This document shows positions 17,672 through 27,737 of a stretch of 64,000 nucleotides of DNA, piece after piece. The first letter of the stretch is position 1. Every line of letters begins with the position of its first letter. Both the position numbers and the translations under genes were made by a program. Location of the stretch: positions 248,001 through 312,000 of the forward strand of contig NZ_JADWMY010000003.1 of the NCBI RefSeq assembly GCF_015767275.1, read 5' to 3'. The notes below the pieces were generated by a model, which saw only the letters and a program-made list of their open reading frames with translations, was not told the origin of the DNA and searched no databases. This DNA is from Herbaspirillum sp. AP02. Its GTDB lineage: Bacteria > Pseudomonadota > Gammaproteobacteria > Burkholderiales > Burkholderiaceae_D.

Positions 17672-18337
17672 ATGTCAAAAGCCTTCAAAACCATAGAGCA
17701 GCAGGTCCTAAGCCAGCTGCGCAACGATATCCTGCGCGGCAACTATCGCCCCGGTGACAAGTTGCGCCAGGACGATGTGGCGCGCCGCTTCGAGGTCAGC
17801 ACCACGCCTGTGCGCGAGGCCTTCCGCGGCTTGCGTTCGGAGGGGCTGGTGACCATCGATGCCAACAAGGGAGTGGTGGTCAAGGGGCTCTCGGTACAGG
17901 ATGTGGCCGAGATCTATGAACTGCGCATCGTGCTGGAGCCGCTGCTGGCGCACAAGTCGGTGGCCTCGATCCGGTCCGATGCCCTGGAGGCGGCCACCGC
18001 GCTGCACGAGCAGATGTGCCGGGCTGACGACCCGCATGCCTGGGCGGCACTGAACTGCGACTTCCACGATCACCTCATGCGCAGCGAGCAGGGATCACGC
18101 CTGTACGAGATGGTCCGCAACCTGTTGCTGGTGGCCGCACCCTATGTCTCCCTGTCGATCTACCTGCTGCCGCAGATCCAGCTGACCGACAATGAAGAGC
18201 ACGCGCAGATTCTGCAAGGCTACCGGCAGCGCGATGCTGCCCTGGTCGAACAGATCGTGCGCCAGCATCTGCAGCAGACGCTGGAGGCGATCCAGGATTC
18301 GGTCAACGAAGAGACCTTGGGCAGCGCGTTTCGCTAG
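17672..18337 (+). CDS. GntR family transcriptional regulator, FCD subfamily
   Basis: A 221-residue regulator. The winged helix-turn-helix occupies about 5-70 (LRNDILRGNYRPGDKLRQDD...FEVSTTPVREAFRGLRSEGLV). The all-helical FCD ligand-binding domain is at about 75-205, with the metal-type residues in NCDFHDHLM. The ATG at 17672 is preferred over a GTG two codons upstream. It is the last gene of the ABC-amidase run and probably controls it via the palindrome at 13484-13502; the effector is likely the amidase substrate or product. It ends 15 bp from convergent coaBC. Confidence 0.88.
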   Translation: MSKAFKTIEQQVLSQLRNDILRGNYRPGDKLRQDDVARRFEVSTTPVREAFRGLRSEGLVTIDANKGVVVKGLSVQDVAEIYELRIVLEPLLAHKSVASIRSDALEAATALHEQMCRADDPHAWAALNCDFHDHLMRSEQGSRLYEMVRNLLLVAAPYVSLSIYLLPQIQLTDNEEHAQILQGYRQRDAALVEQIVRQHLQQTLEAIQDSVNEETLGSAFR

Positions 18338-18352
18338 CACCGGATTACCCGC

Positions 18353-19549
18353 TCATTGCGCCATGCGGCGCGCGATCTCGCGGATCAGCTGGCGTGCCAG
18401 GCTCTGCTTGTCGGCGCGCGGCAAGGCGCTGTGGCCCTGGGCGTCAAACAGCATCAGGGAATTGTCATCACGGCCGAAGGTCTGGTGGCCGATATTGCCG
18501 ACCAGCAGCGGGATGTTCTTCCTGATCCGCTTGGCCGCGCCGTATTGTTCCAGGTTCTCCGATTCGGCCGCAAAGCCCACGCAATAGGGGCGTTGGGGCA
18601 GGGCGGCGACGGTGGCGAGGATGTCGGGGTTCTGCACGAATTGCAGTTCTGGCGTGTCCTGCTCGTTCTGCTTCTTCAGCTTCTGCGTGCTGGCATTGGC
18701 CACGCGCCAGTCGGCCACCGCTGCCACCGCCACGAACAGGTCTTGTCCGGCCACATTGCCCATCACCGCATCGTGCATCTGCTGTGCCGTCTGCACGTCC
18801 ACGCGACGCACGCCATAGGGTGTGTCCAGCGCGGTCGGGCCGGATACCAACGTCACTTCCGCGCCTGCTTCACGTGCCGCCCGGGCGATCGCATAGCCCA
18901 TCTTGCCCGAGGACAGATTGGTGATGCCGCGCACCGGGTCGATGGGTTCGAAGGTCGGGCCGGCCGTGAGCAGCACGCAGCGGCCCGCCAGCAGCTTGGG
19001 CTGGAAGGCGGCGACGATCTCTTCCAGCAGTTGCATCGGTTCCAGCATGCGGCCTTCGCCGACTTCGCCACAGGCCTGCGCGCCGGCATCGGGGCCGAGC
19101 AGCAGGATGCCGTCTTCCCTGATCTGGCGCACATTGCGCTGGGTCGCCGGGTTCTGCCACATCTCCACGTTCATGGCCGGTGCCACCATCAGTGGCACCC
19201 TTGCCGGACGCGCCACGCACAGGGTCGAGAGCAGGTCGTCACAGGCGCCATGGGCCAGCTTGGAAATGAAGTCGGTGGAGCAGGGCACGATCACCACCGC
19301 ATCGGCATCGCGGGTGAGGTTGATGTGCGGCATGTTGTTGTCCATGCGCGCATCCCACTGGTCGGTATAGACCGGGTTGCCGGTCAGTGCCTGCATGGTG
19401 ACGGCGGTCATGAAATGGGTGGCCGCCTCGGTCATCACCACATGCACCGACACCCCGGCGCGGCCGAGTTCGCGCGCCAGCATCGCGGCCTTGTAGCAGG
19501 CCACGCCGCCGGTCAGGCCCAGTACGATTTTCTTGCCAGCCAGTTCCAT
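18353..19549 (-). CDS. coaBC: bifunctional phosphopantothenoylcysteine decarboxylase / phosphopantothenate-cysteine ligase
   Basis: A 398-residue coenzyme A biosynthesis enzyme. CoaB ligates cysteine to 4'-phosphopantothenate and CoaC decarboxylates the product with FMN. The N-terminal flavoprotein half (1 to about 180) has GLTGGVACYKAAMLARELG and the PAMNVEMW substrate clamp. The C-terminal ligase half starts at TAGPTFEPIDPVRGITNLSSGKMG. GGGAG lies six to seven bases before the ATG. lspA follows upstream on the same strand by 48 bp, so these genes may share a transcript with ileS and ribF. Confidence 0.96.
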   Translation of the reverse strand: MELAGKKIVLGLTGGVACYKAAMLARELGRAGVSVHVVMTEAATHFMTAVTMQALTGNPVYTDQWDARMDNNMPHINLTRDADAVVIVPCSTDFISKLAHGACDDLLSTLCVARPARVPLMVAPAMNVEMWQNPATQRNVRQIREDGILLLGPDAGAQACGEVGEGRMLEPMQLLEEIVAAFQPKLLAGRCVLLTAGPTFEPIDPVRGITNLSSGKMGYAIARAAREAGAEVTLVSGPTALDTPYGVRRVDVQTAQQMHDAVMGNVAGQDLFVAVAAVADWRVANASTQKLKKQNEQDTPELQFVQNPDILATVAALPQRPYCVGFAAESENLEQYGAAKRIRKNIPLLVGNIGHQTFGRDDNSLMLFDAQGHSALPRADKQSLARQLIREIARRMAQ

Positions 19550-19597
19550 TGCATGCTCCCTTGCGCCAGGTGGCGCGCCGCAGGTGGGTTGCCGTTC

Positions 19598-20113
19598 TTA
19601 CTTCCGGGAGACCCGGCGCAGTTCATCCACCACGAACAATACCGCACCCACGCAGATCGCACTGTCGGCGATGTTGAAGGCCGGCCAGTGCCAGTTGCCG
19701 ACATAGACGTCGAGGAAGTCGATGACGTGGCCATAGACCACGCGGTCGATCACGTTGCCGATGGCGCCACCCAGGATCAGCGCCAGCGCCCAGCAGAACA
19801 TGCGCTGGCCGGGATGCTTGCGCAACAGGTGGATGATGAACACCGCCGCACCGATGCCGATGGCGGTGAACAGATAACGCTGCCAGCCACCGCTGGCGGC
19901 CAGGAAGCTGAAGGCCGCCCCCTTGTTGTAGACCAGCACCAGGTTGAAGAAGCCGGTCACGGGCAGCGATTCGCCGTAGTGGAACAGTTTCAGGATGGTG
20001 ATCTTGGAGAGCTGGTCCAGCAGCAGCACGATGGCGGCGATGCCCAGCCAGGGCAGCAGGCCCTGGGTGGAAGAGGACGAGGCGGAAGAGGAGGAGCGCT
20101 TTTTGGTTGCCAT
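19598..20113 (-). CDS. lspA: lipoprotein signal peptidase (signal peptidase II)
   Basis: A 171-residue inner-membrane aspartic protease that cleaves prolipoprotein signal peptides. Four membrane segments are evident. The catalytic aspartates are Asp123 (GNVIDRVV) and Asp150 (FNIADSAI), and [10 protein letters not shown] is the conserved N-terminal box. The N-terminus has an unusual Ser run ([16 protein letters not shown]). The ATG at 20113 gives this form; longer in-frame starts run into the ileS end and are rejected. ileS lies 74 bp upstream, the common ileS-lspA order. Confidence 0.95.
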   Translation of the reverse strand: MATKKRSSSSASSSSTQGLLPWLGIAAIVLLLDQLSKITILKLFHYGESLPVTGFFNLVLVYNKGAAFSFLAASGGWQRYLFTAIGIGAAVFIIHLLRKHPGQRMFCWALALILGGAIGNVIDRVVYGHVIDFLDVYVGNWHWPAFNIADSAICVGAVLFVVDELRRVSRK

Positions 20114-20187
20114 GGATGTTCTTGTTTGAGTGAGCTGCCCGCTGCGAAGGTTGCGGCGGGCAGCTTTGCAAGGCCGTCCTGCTTGGA

Positions 20188-23082
20188 TCAGGCGAAGCGG
20201 CGCTTCTCGCCCTGGCCGAACAGGTTGCTCACGCAGCGGCCGCACAGGCCGGGATGCTCGGGATGAGACCCGACATCGGCGCGATAGTGCCAGCAACGTT
20301 CACATTTCTGCTGGGTCGAGGGCGTGACCACCACGCCTTCTTCCTCGGCGCTGGCCACGCGGGTCACGCTGGCAGCGGAGGTGATGAGCACGAACTTGAG
20401 GTCTTCACCCAGGCTCTCCAGCAGGTCGGCCTTCTCGCCCGACACCTTCAGTTCCACCTCGGCCTGCAGGGAAGACCCGATGCTGCCGGCGATACGCACC
20501 TCTTCCAGCTGCTTGGTGACGACGGCGCGCACTTCGTGCAGTACCGCGAACTTGGCCAGCAGGGCCTCGGCATCGCCCACTTCCGGCAGCGCGTAGTAGG
20601 TCTGCGAGAAGATGGTCTCGCCGCTGGCCTCGAAGGCTTCCTTGCCGGCGAAGAAGCTCCAGGCTTCTTCGGCGGTGAAGGACAGGATCGGTGCCATCAG
20701 GCGCAGCAGCGACTGGCTGATGTGCCAGACAGCGGTCTGGGCCGAGCGACGCGCCGCCGAATCCACGCCGCTGGTGTAGAGGCGATCCTTGAGGATGTCC
20801 AGGTAGAAGCCGCCCAGGTCTTCCGAGCAGTACATCTGCAGCTTGGCCACCACCGGGTGGAATTCATAGGACTCGAAGTGTGCCAGCACCTCGCCTTGCA
20901 GGCGCGCCATGTTGGCGATTGCGTAGCGGTCGATCTCCAGCAGTTCGGCCACCGGCACGGCGTGCTGCGCCGGGTCGAAGTCGGCCGTGTTGGCCAGCAG
21001 GAAGCGCAGGGTATTGCGGATGCGGCGATAGGCTTCCACCACGCGCTTCAGGATTTCGTCCGAGATCGACAGTTCGCCCGAGTAGTCGGTCGAGGCCACC
21101 CACAGGCGCAGGATTTCCGCGCCCAGCGAGTCCGAGACCTTCTGCGGGGCCACCACGTTGCCCTTGGACTTGGACATCTTCTTGCCCTCGCCATCGACCA
21201 CGAAGCCGTGTGTGAGCAGGGCCTTGTAGGGCGCGCGGCCATTCAACATGGACGAGGTCAGGAGCGACGAGTGGAACCAGCCACGATGCTGGTCCGAGCC
21301 TTCCAGGTACAGGTCGGCCGGGAACTGCGACTGCTGGCGGTGCGAACCACGCAGCACGGTCTGGTGGGTGGTGCCGGAGTCGAACCAGACATCCAGCGTG
21401 TCGCGGTTCTTGACGTAGTGCTCGGCATCCTCGCCCAGCAGTTCCTTGGGGTCCAGCGCCTGCCAGGCTTCGATGCCGCTCTTCTCGATGCGCTGGGCCA
21501 CCTGTTCGATCAGCTCCGGCGTGCGCGGATGCAGTTCGCCCGTTTCCTTGTGCACGAAGAAGGCCATCGGCACGCCCCACTGGCGCTGGCGCGACAGCGT
21601 CCAGTCCGGACGGTTGGCGATCATGCCGTGCAGGCGCGCCTTGCCCCAGCCGGGGAAGAAGGCGGTGTCCTCGATGCCTTGCAGCGCGGTCTGGCGCAGG
21701 CTGGGGCCGCCATCCTTGGGCGTGTTGTCCATGCTGGCGAACCATTGCGAGGTGGCGCGATAGACGATGGGGGTCTTGTGGCGCCAGCAGTGCATGTAGC
21801 TGTGGTCGAACATGACCAGCTTGAACAGCGAACCCACTTCTTCGAGTGTGGCGCAGATCGGCTTGGAGGCTTCCCAGATGCTCAGGCCGGCGAACAGCGG
21901 CAGCCAGGACGCATAGCGACCATCACCCATGACCGGATTGAGGATGTCGTCATCCTTCATCCCGTGCGCCTTGCAGGAGATGAAGTCTTCGATACCGTAG
22001 GCCGGCGCCGAGTGGACGATACCGGTGCCGCTGTCGGCGGTCACGTAGTCGCCCAGGTAGATCGGCGAGAGGCGGTCGTAGCCGGCATCGGCCTTGGCCA
22101 GCGGGTGATGGAAGCGGATCAGCGCGAGCTTTTCGCCGGTGGTGGTGGCGATGATCTTGCCCTCCAGGCCGAAGCGCTGCAGGCAGGATTCGACCAGGTC
22201 CTTGGCCAGGATCAGCAGCGTGGCTTCGCCGTTGCGGCTGGTCTCGACCAGCGCGTATTCGAATTCCGGGTGGACGTTGAGCGCCTGGTTGGACGGGATG
22301 GTCCAGGGCGTGGTGGTCCAGATGACGATGTAGCCGTGACGGGTCGGCAGGTCGGCCAGGCCGAAGGCGGTGGCCAGCTTGTCGTGTTCGGCGAAGGGGA
22401 AGCCGACATCGATGGCCGGGTCGCGCTTGTCCTGGTATTCCACTTCCGCCTCGGCCAGGGCCGAGCCGCAGTCGAAGCACCAGTTCACGGGCTTGAGGCC
22501 ACGATAGACATAGCCCTTCTCCAGGATCGTACCGAGCGCGCGCAGCTCGTCGGCTTCGTTGGAGAAGTTCATGGTCTTGTAGGGGTTGTCCCATTCACCC
22601 AGCACGCCCAGGCGGATGAAGTCGGCCTTCTGGCGCTCGATCTGCTCGCCGGCGTAGGCACGCGCCTTGGCTTGCACTTCGGCCACCGGCAGGTTCTTGC
22701 CGAACTGCTTCTCGATCTGGATTTCGATGGGCATGCCGTGGCAATCCCAGCCCGGCACGTATTGCGCGTCGAAGCCGGCCATGTTGCGGGCCTTGACGAT
22801 CATGTCCTTCAAGATCTTGTTGACGGCGTGGCCGATGTGGATGTCGCCGTTGGCATACGGAGGACCGTCATGCAGGATGAACTTGGGCCGGCCGGCCGAC
22901 GCCTTGCGGATACGTTCGTAGACCTTCTTCTCCTGCCACTGCTTGACCCATTGCGGCTCGCGCTTGGCCAGGTCGCCGCGCATGGGGAAGGCGGTCTCGG
23001 TCATGTTGACCGGGTATTTGGAGGGCGCCTTGCCGGCTTTTTCCGGTTTGCCGGGCTTGGCGGAGTTGTCGTTGCTGGACAT
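20188..23082 (-). CDS. ileS: isoleucyl-tRNA synthetase
   Basis: A 964-residue class Ia synthetase charging tRNA-Ile. The HIGH motif is at 82-85 ([14 protein letters not shown]) and KMSKS at about residue 634 ([14 protein letters not shown]). The editing domain lies between ([13 protein letters not shown]). A C-terminal zinc finger has CERCWHYR and CGRC. The start [12 protein letters not shown] adds a Lys/Pro-rich tail before the conserved core. The longer in-frame extension lacks similarity. It is flanked by lspA downstream and ribF upstream, a classic cluster. Confidence 0.97.
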   Translation of the reverse strand: MSSNDNSAKPGKPEKAGKAPSKYPVNMTETAFPMRGDLAKREPQWVKQWQEKKVYERIRKASAGRPKFILHDGPPYANGDIHIGHAVNKILKDMIVKARNMAGFDAQYVPGWDCHGMPIEIQIEKQFGKNLPVAEVQAKARAYAGEQIERQKADFIRLGVLGEWDNPYKTMNFSNEADELRALGTILEKGYVYRGLKPVNWCFDCGSALAEAEVEYQDKRDPAIDVGFPFAEHDKLATAFGLADLPTRHGYIVIWTTTPWTIPSNQALNVHPEFEYALVETSRNGEATLLILAKDLVESCLQRFGLEGKIIATTTGEKLALIRFHHPLAKADAGYDRLSPIYLGDYVTADSGTGIVHSAPAYGIEDFISCKAHGMKDDDILNPVMGDGRYASWLPLFAGLSIWEASKPICATLEEVGSLFKLVMFDHSYMHCWRHKTPIVYRATSQWFASMDNTPKDGGPSLRQTALQGIEDTAFFPGWGKARLHGMIANRPDWTLSRQRQWGVPMAFFVHKETGELHPRTPELIEQVAQRIEKSGIEAWQALDPKELLGEDAEHYVKNRDTLDVWFDSGTTHQTVLRGSHRQQSQFPADLYLEGSDQHRGWFHSSLLTSSMLNGRAPYKALLTHGFVVDGEGKKMSKSKGNVVAPQKVSDSLGAEILRLWVASTDYSGELSISDEILKRVVEAYRRIRNTLRFLLANTADFDPAQHAVPVAELLEIDRYAIANMARLQGEVLAHFESYEFHPVVAKLQMYCSEDLGGFYLDILKDRLYTSGVDSAARRSAQTAVWHISQSLLRLMAPILSFTAEEAWSFFAGKEAFEASGETIFSQTYYALPEVGDAEALLAKFAVLHEVRAVVTKQLEEVRIAGSIGSSLQAEVELKVSGEKADLLESLGEDLKFVLITSAASVTRVASAEEEGVVVTPSTQQKCERCWHYRADVGSHPEHPGLCGRCVSNLFGQGEKRRFA

Positions 23083-23204
23083 GAGAAAGCTTTCCTTGGA
23101 TGCAGTTTGATTCTGGCGCCGGGCGTGCTGACATGCGCGCTGGCGAAATGCGGATGGGGCGGCTGGACGACGGCGGGAGCGCTGCTCCGGCCATCGCCCA
23201 GCGT

Positions 23205-24182
23205 TCAAATTCGGTCGGTGGCCGAGACGGCGAAGCCGGCGTTCTCGCGGAACCAGATGCGGGCGTGCTCGACGTCGCGGGCGATGGCGGTGGTCAGCGT
23301 GGGCAGGTCCACGTACTTTTCCTCATCGCGCAGCTTTTGCAGGAATTCGACCCGCACCAGCTTGCCGTAGCAATCACCCTGGAAATCCAGCAGGTGGGTT
23401 TCCAGCAGCACGCGGCCGCTGTCGTCGACCGTCGGGCGCACGCCCAGGCTGGCTACGGCTGGCAACGGCTGGTCCGACAGGCCGTGCACCTGCACCACGA
23501 AGATGCCCGACAGCGCCGGGCGCTTGTGGCCCACGCGCATGTTGAGGGTGGGGAAGCCGATGGTGCGGCCCAGTTTCTTGCCATGGACCACGCGCCCGCT
23601 GATGGCATAGGGATGGCCCAGCAACTGGCGCGACAGGTCGAAATCGCCTTCGGCCAGCGCAGCCCGCACCGCGGAGGAAGAGATGCGCACGCCGGCATTG
23701 GTCACGGTAGGCAGGGCATGGACTTCGAAGCCATGCTCCTTGCCGGCCGCCACCAGGGTGGCCAGGGTGCCGGCGCGGCGCGCGCCAAAGCAGAAGTCGT
23801 CGCCTACCATCAGCCAGCGCACGTGCAGGCCCTGTACCAGGATCTTTTCGATGAAGTCCTGCGGGGAGAGCGCGGCGAAGTGGCTGCCGAAATGCTCCAC
23901 GACCACACGGTCGATGCCGGCGTCGGCCAGCGACTGCAGCTTGTCGCGCAGGTTGGCGATGCGCGCCGGGGCGCGTTCGGGGGTGCCGGCCAGTTGGGCG
24001 AAGAATTCACGCGGATGCGGTTCGAAGGTCATCACCGCCGCGTCCAGGCCCAGTTTGCCGGCAGCCTCGCGCACGCGTGCCAGCAGGGCCTGGTGGCCCA
24101 GATGCACGCCGTCGAAATTGCCGATGGTCAGCGCGCACGGGGCGCGCGATTCGGCTGTGGGAAGTCCGCGAAATACCTTCAT
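23205..24182 (-). CDS. ribF: bifunctional riboflavin kinase / FAD synthetase
   Basis: A 325-residue enzyme converting riboflavin to FMN and then FAD. The N-terminal adenylyltransferase domain has [16 protein letters not shown] (19-34) and the downstream ISSSAVR motif (167-173). The C-terminal kinase domain begins [21 protein letters not shown] (195-215) and includes [14 protein letters not shown]. It is 122 bp upstream of ileS on the same strand. A TATAAT on the minus strand 38 bases upstream of the ATG may be its -10. Confidence 0.96.
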   Translation of the reverse strand: MKVFRGLPTAESRAPCALTIGNFDGVHLGHQALLARVREAAGKLGLDAAVMTFEPHPREFFAQLAGTPERAPARIANLRDKLQSLADAGIDRVVVEHFGSHFAALSPQDFIEKILVQGLHVRWLMVGDDFCFGARRAGTLATLVAAGKEHGFEVHALPTVTNAGVRISSSAVRAALAEGDFDLSRQLLGHPYAISGRVVHGKKLGRTIGFPTLNMRVGHKRPALSGIFVVQVHGLSDQPLPAVASLGVRPTVDDSGRVLLETHLLDFQGDCYGKLVRVEFLQKLRDEEKYVDLPTLTTAIARDVEHARIWFRENAGFAVSATDRI

Positions 24183-24220
24183 TGAGCCGCTGGAGAGATG
24201 CGCTGTTACAAAAGCCTTCC

Positions 24221-24226
24221 ATTATA
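24221..24226 (-). promoter_or_regulatory. possible -10 element for ribF
   Basis: TATAAT on the minus strand with 38 bases to the ribF ATG. The -35 region is weak, so this is tentative. Confidence 0.4.
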
Positions 24227-24355
24227 AATGGTTTCGGAGGCTTTCCTTGATTTGGTGGCGGGATCGGGGCGATCAAGCGCCTGCTTGCGCATCTCAGGAA
24301 GGTTTTTTCACATTTCTCAATAGAAATATTGCTTTTCGTGCATGCCTGGCTCTGC

Positions 24356-25060
24356 TCAGCGCAAGGCAGGAACCGTTTCCGGCTCCTGCAACTGGCGCGC
24401 CTCGGCCAGCATCCAGATGGTGATCTTGCGCACCTCCAGCTTGCTCTGGGTGATGTGGGCGCGCAGCAGGATCTGCGCCTCGGTGGCGCGACGCTTGGCC
24501 ACCAGTTGCAGGATCTTGCCGTGTTCCTCGTAGGTGGCGTCGACGCGCTTCTTCTTGAGGAAGTCCAGACGACGCACGATGCGGATCTTTTCGGTGACCT
24601 CGGTATGGACCCGGGTCATCTCGTGGTTGCCGGCGGCGGCCACCAGGTTGGTATGGAAGGCTTCATCCAGTTCGGCCACCTGCACCGCGTCCGAGAGCCG
24701 GTCTTCCGGCTGTACCAGCCAGATCGCGTTCAACTGTTCCAGGCCGGCGCCGGGCTCCTCCTGGCTGCACAGCTTTTCCAGTGCCGCCATCTCCAGCACG
24801 ATGCGCAGGTCGTAGAGATTGTCGAGCCGGTCGAAATCGATGGGGCAGACCTTCCAGCCGCGCCGGAAGCCCACCTCCAGATAGCCCTCGCGCTGCAGTC
24901 GGAACAGCGCGTCCCGCAGCGGCGTGCGCGACACCCCCTGGCGCTGCGCCATCTCGGTTTCGGTGAAATTGTCGCCGGGCAGCAGGCGGAAGCTGAAGAT
25001 GTCGTCCTTGATCCGGTGATAGACCTGTTCGGCAAGCGGGTTGGCAACGGTGACGGTCAT
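24356..25060 (-). CDS. GntR family regulator (FCD), last gene of the triuret/biuret cluster
   Basis: A 234-residue regulator with a winged HTH at about 10-75 (VYHRIKDDIFSFRLLPGDNFTETEMAQRQGVSRTPLRDALFRLQREGYL) and an FCD domain behind it. It lies at the 3' end of a 12-gene same-strand run, 34 bp after the AtzH-like gene. This makes it the natural candidate to control that run, with a urea-derivative effector. No ribosome site stands out before the ATG at 25060. The half-site cluster upstream of atzF is a possible target. Direction of control (repression or activation) is unknown. Confidence 0.87.
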   Translation of the reverse strand: MTVTVANPLAEQVYHRIKDDIFSFRLLPGDNFTETEMAQRQGVSRTPLRDALFRLQREGYLEVGFRRGWKVCPIDFDRLDNLYDLRIVLEMAALEKLCSQEEPGAGLEQLNAIWLVQPEDRLSDAVQVAELDEAFHTNLVAAAGNHEMTRVHTEVTEKIRIVRRLDFLKKKRVDATYEEHGKILQLVAKRRATEAQILLRAHITQSKLEVRKITIWMLAEARQLQEPETVPALR

Positions 25061-25094
25061 GGCGCGGGCATTCTGGTGTTCTCGGGGTACGGTC

Positions 25095-25472
25095 TCATGC
25101 CATCAGGCTGACGTGGGCGGCGACGATGCGCCAGCCTTCTTCCATGCGGACCCAGGTCTGCATCTGACGGCCGATCCGGTCGGACGTGTGGTCCGTGAAT
25201 TCGGTGGAGACCGTAGCATAGTCGGTGCCGAAGGTGGTGACAACGGTGCGCTGCAGCTTGCGCGAGGCCGGTACCGGCGTGCAGGTCTTGCGGTACTGGC
25301 GGATCGCCTCGCCGCCCAGCAGCACCTCGCCCACGCCATAGCGCACGGTCTGCGGCGCATACCAGAACCAGCGGTCCAGGGTGGGGATGTCATTGACCAG
25401 CAATGCGTATTCGTAATCGGTGAAGGCCTGTTCGACCTCGGCCACCACATGCGGCAGGTTCACTTGCATCAT
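25095..25472 (-). CDS. AtzH/HpxZ-like small protein (DUF3225)
   Basis: A 125-residue protein of the SnoaL-like/DUF3225 group that includes HpxZ (oxalurate catabolism) and AtzH (s-triazine/cyanuric acid catabolism). Recognisable features are [35 protein letters not shown], the [14 protein letters not shown] strip and the final [16 protein letters not shown] lies seven bases before the ATG at 25472, which overlaps the stop of the preceding cysteine hydrolase (ATGA). As I recall, AtzH acts on a carboxylated urea by-product to give allophanate; a similar clean-up role here is inference. The HpxZ reading is the alternative. Confidence 0.78.
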   Translation of the reverse strand: MMQVNLPHVVAEVEQAFTDYEYALLVNDIPTLDRWFWYAPQTVRYGVGEVLLGGEAIRQYRKTCTPVPASRKLQRTVVTTFGTDYATVSTEFTDHTSDRIGRQMQTWVRMEEGWRIVAAHVSLMA

Positions 25473-26152
25473 GGATTTTCTCCTGTGTAGGCCGCCACCC
25501 CGGCCTGCAGTTGTGCCAGCGGGGCGCGCCAGCCGACGATGCCGCCCTGGGCCGTCAGCATCTCCAGCGTGGTGCGATGGAAGTCGGGGAAGTAGCTGGC
25601 GCAGGCATCCTCCACCACCAGACATTCATAGCCACGGTCATTGGCTTCGCGCATCGAGGTCTGCACGCAGACCTCGGTGGTCACGCCGGCCACCAGCAGG
25701 TGCGTGATGCCGCGCTCCTGCAGTTGTGCATGCAGGTCGGTGGCGTAGAAGGCGCCCTTGCCGGGTTTGTCGATGACCAGTTCGCCTTCCACCGGGGCCA
25801 GTTGCGGCAGGATCTGGTTGCCTGGCTCGCCTTGCACCAGGATGCGACCCATCGGTCCGACATCGCCGATGCCCAGCGTCGGGTTGCCGCGCAGGCGCTT
25901 GGAGCGCGGGCAGTCCGACAGGTCCGGCAGGTGCGATTCGCGGGTATGTACCACCAGCATGCCGGCCTCGCGTGCCAGCTGCAGCAGCACCGCCACGGTG
26001 GGCACGATGGCCGCCAGTGGCCGCACGTCATTGCCGAGGGCACTGCCGAAGCCGCCTTCCTCGATGAAGTCGCGCTGCATGTCGATCACCACCAGCGCCG
26101 TGCTGCGCGGGTGGAACTGGTAAGGGTAGGGAGCGGCGTCGATACGGATCAT
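25469..26152 (-). CDS. trtA: isochorismatase-fold cysteine hydrolase, probable triuret hydrolase
   Basis: A 227-residue cysteine hydrolase with the catalytic set Asp24 (VVIDMQRDF), Lys129 (IDKPGKG) and Cys162 (GVTTEVCVQ). The Lys-Cys spacing of 33 is the same as in the neighbouring BiuH. It is clearly a paralogue of BiuH but diverged at the N-terminus and in the loop after MQRDF. A triuret hydrolase (TrtA) that works with BiuH is known from a Herbaspirillum isolate. The context (BiuH, AtzF, AtzH-like) makes that the best guess: triuret plus water to carboxybiuret and ammonia. Other ureide hydrolases such as a ureidoacrylate hydrolase remain possible. It overlaps both neighbours by four bases. 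Confidence 0.6.
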   Translation of the reverse strand: MIRIDAAPYPYQFHPRSTALVVIDMQRDFIEEGGFGSALGNDVRPLAAIVPTVAVLLQLAREAGMLVVHTRESHLPDLSDCPRSKRLRGNPTLGIGDVGPMGRILVQGEPGNQILPQLAPVEGELVIDKPGKGAFYATDLHAQLQERGITHLLVAGVTTEVCVQTSMREANDRGYECLVVEDACASYFPDFHRTTLEMLTAQGGIVGWRAPLAQLQAGVAAYTGENP

Positions 26153-27735
26153 GCGGCCTCGGCGTGAGTGGGTTGTTCGGAGTGGCCCGCCATCCAGCGG
26201 CCCAGCGCGGCGCGGTCGGCACCCCGGGTGGCGACGTCCTGCGCCACATGTTCGATGCGGCCTTCGGTCATCACGAGGATGCGGTCGGACAGTTCCAGCA
26301 ATTCGTCCAGGTCTTCGCTGACCAGCAACACCGCCGCTCCGCGTGCGCGGGCCTGCAGCAGGCGGGCGTGGATGTCGGCCACCGAGGCGAAGTCCAGGCC
26401 GAACACCGGGTTGGCCACGATCAGCACATTGGGCGCGCCGGCACTATCGGCGCCGCCATCGGCCGCATGTTCGCCCAGCTCACGGGCCAGCACGGCGCGC
26501 TGCACGTTGCCGCCGGAGAGCGTGCCGATGGCGCGTTCCGGCAGCGGCGGCTTGACGTTGAAGGCGCTGATGAGCGACTGCGCCTGGCGCTTCATGGCGG
26601 CCCGGTCGATGCGCCAGCCGCCGCGCTTGAAGGGGGCGACATCGAAATTGCGCAGTGCCATGTTCTCGGCCACGCTCATGCCCGGGATGCAGGCATTGCG
26701 CAGCGGTTCTTCCGGCAACGCGAACACGCGCAGGCGGCGCATCTCTTCGCGGGTGGCGGCGTAGGGCGCACCGGCCACGTGGATAGCGCCCTGCAGAGGG
26801 CGACGCTGGCCCAGCAGGGCTTCCACCAGTTCCTTCTGGCCATTGCCGGAGATGCCGGCCAGCCCCACGATCTCGCCCTGTCTGACTTGCAGTGAAAGCG
26901 CGCGCACCGCCGCCACGCCGCGATCATTGTTGACGGTCAGCTCGCGCACCTCCAGTCCCACCGATGCCTGCGCTGGCACCGCAGGGCGCGCCACCTGGGC
27001 CTTTTCCTGGCGGGCATGGCCCATCATCCAGTGCGCCAGCTCGTCCGGGCTGGTATCGGCCACGCGGGCGCTGCCCACCAGCCGACCCTTGCGCAGCACG
27101 GTGACATCGTCGGCATAGGCGCTCACTTCGTGGAACTTGTGGGTGATCATCAGCACCGTCAGTTCCTGCTGGCGTGTCAGGGCATGCATCAGGCCCAGCA
27201 CTTCGTCGGCCTCCTGGGGCGTGAGCACCGAGGTCGGTTCATCCAGGATCAGGAAGCGGCGCCGCAGATAGAGTTGCTTGAGGATTTCCAGCTTCTGTTT
27301 TTCGCCGGCCGACAGGCTGCTCACCGCCCGGTCCAGCGCCAGCCGGAAGGGCATGCGCGCCATGAATTCTTCCAGCGCCGCGCGCTCGCTGCCCCAGCGG
27401 ATGCGCCAGGGCAGGTCGCCCCGCGCCAGCAGCAGGTTTTCGGCCACGTTCAGGCTGGGCGCCAGCGTGAAGTGCTGGTAGACCATCCCGATGCCCAACT
27501 GGTTAGGGGTGCGTGCGCCACGGATGTCCACCTCGCGTTGATCGGCCATGACGCTGCCCTGGTCGAGCGGGCTATAGCCGACCAGTCCCTTGACCAGCGT
27601 GCTCTTGCCGGCGCCGTTCTCTCCCAGCAGGGCATGGATGGTGCCGGCGCGTATCTTCAGGGACACCTCGTCCAGCGCCCGGAAGCTGCCGAAGGACTTG
27701 CCGGCGCCGAGGATTTCCAGCTCGAGCGCGTGCAT
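26149..27735 (-). CDS. BMP-family ABC importer ATPase (double nucleotide-binding domain)
   Basis: A 528-residue tandem ATPase of the nucleoside/CUT2-like importers. Domain one has Walker [10 protein letters not shown] (38-46), signature LSAGEKQK and [11 protein letters not shown]. Domain two has the degenerate P-loop [10 protein letters not shown], without the Walker Lys, as usual for this family, and signature LSGGNVQR. It is two bases after biuH and overlaps the probable trtA start by four bases, so hydrolase and transporter genes are interleaved. The ATG at 27735 begins the conserved domain; longer in-frame starts lie inside biuH. Confidence 0.9.
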   Translation of the reverse strand: MHALELEILGAGKSFGSFRALDEVSLKIRAGTIHALLGENGAGKSTLVKGLVGYSPLDQGSVMADQREVDIRGARTPNQLGIGMVYQHFTLAPSLNVAENLLLARGDLPWRIRWGSERAALEEFMARMPFRLALDRAVSSLSAGEKQKLEILKQLYLRRRFLILDEPTSVLTPQEADEVLGLMHALTRQQELTVLMITHKFHEVSAYADDVTVLRKGRLVGSARVADTSPDELAHWMMGHARQEKAQVARPAVPAQASVGLEVRELTVNNDRGVAAVRALSLQVRQGEIVGLAGISGNGQKELVEALLGQRRPLQGAIHVAGAPYAATREEMRRLRVFALPEEPLRNACIPGMSVAENMALRNFDVAPFKRGGWRIDRAAMKRQAQSLISAFNVKPPLPERAIGTLSGGNVQRAVLARELGEHAADGGADSAGAPNVLIVANPVFGLDFASVADIHARLLQARARGAAVLLVSEDLDELLELSDRILVMTEGRIEHVAQDVATRGADRAALGRWMAGHSEQPTHAEAA

Positions 27736-27737
27736 GA

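Noticed and set aside
20254..23370. 1038-codon open frame antisense to ileS
   Set aside because: Shadow frame. Composition (Leu, Gly, His, Gln, Val repeats) reflects ileS codons, and it has no start signals.
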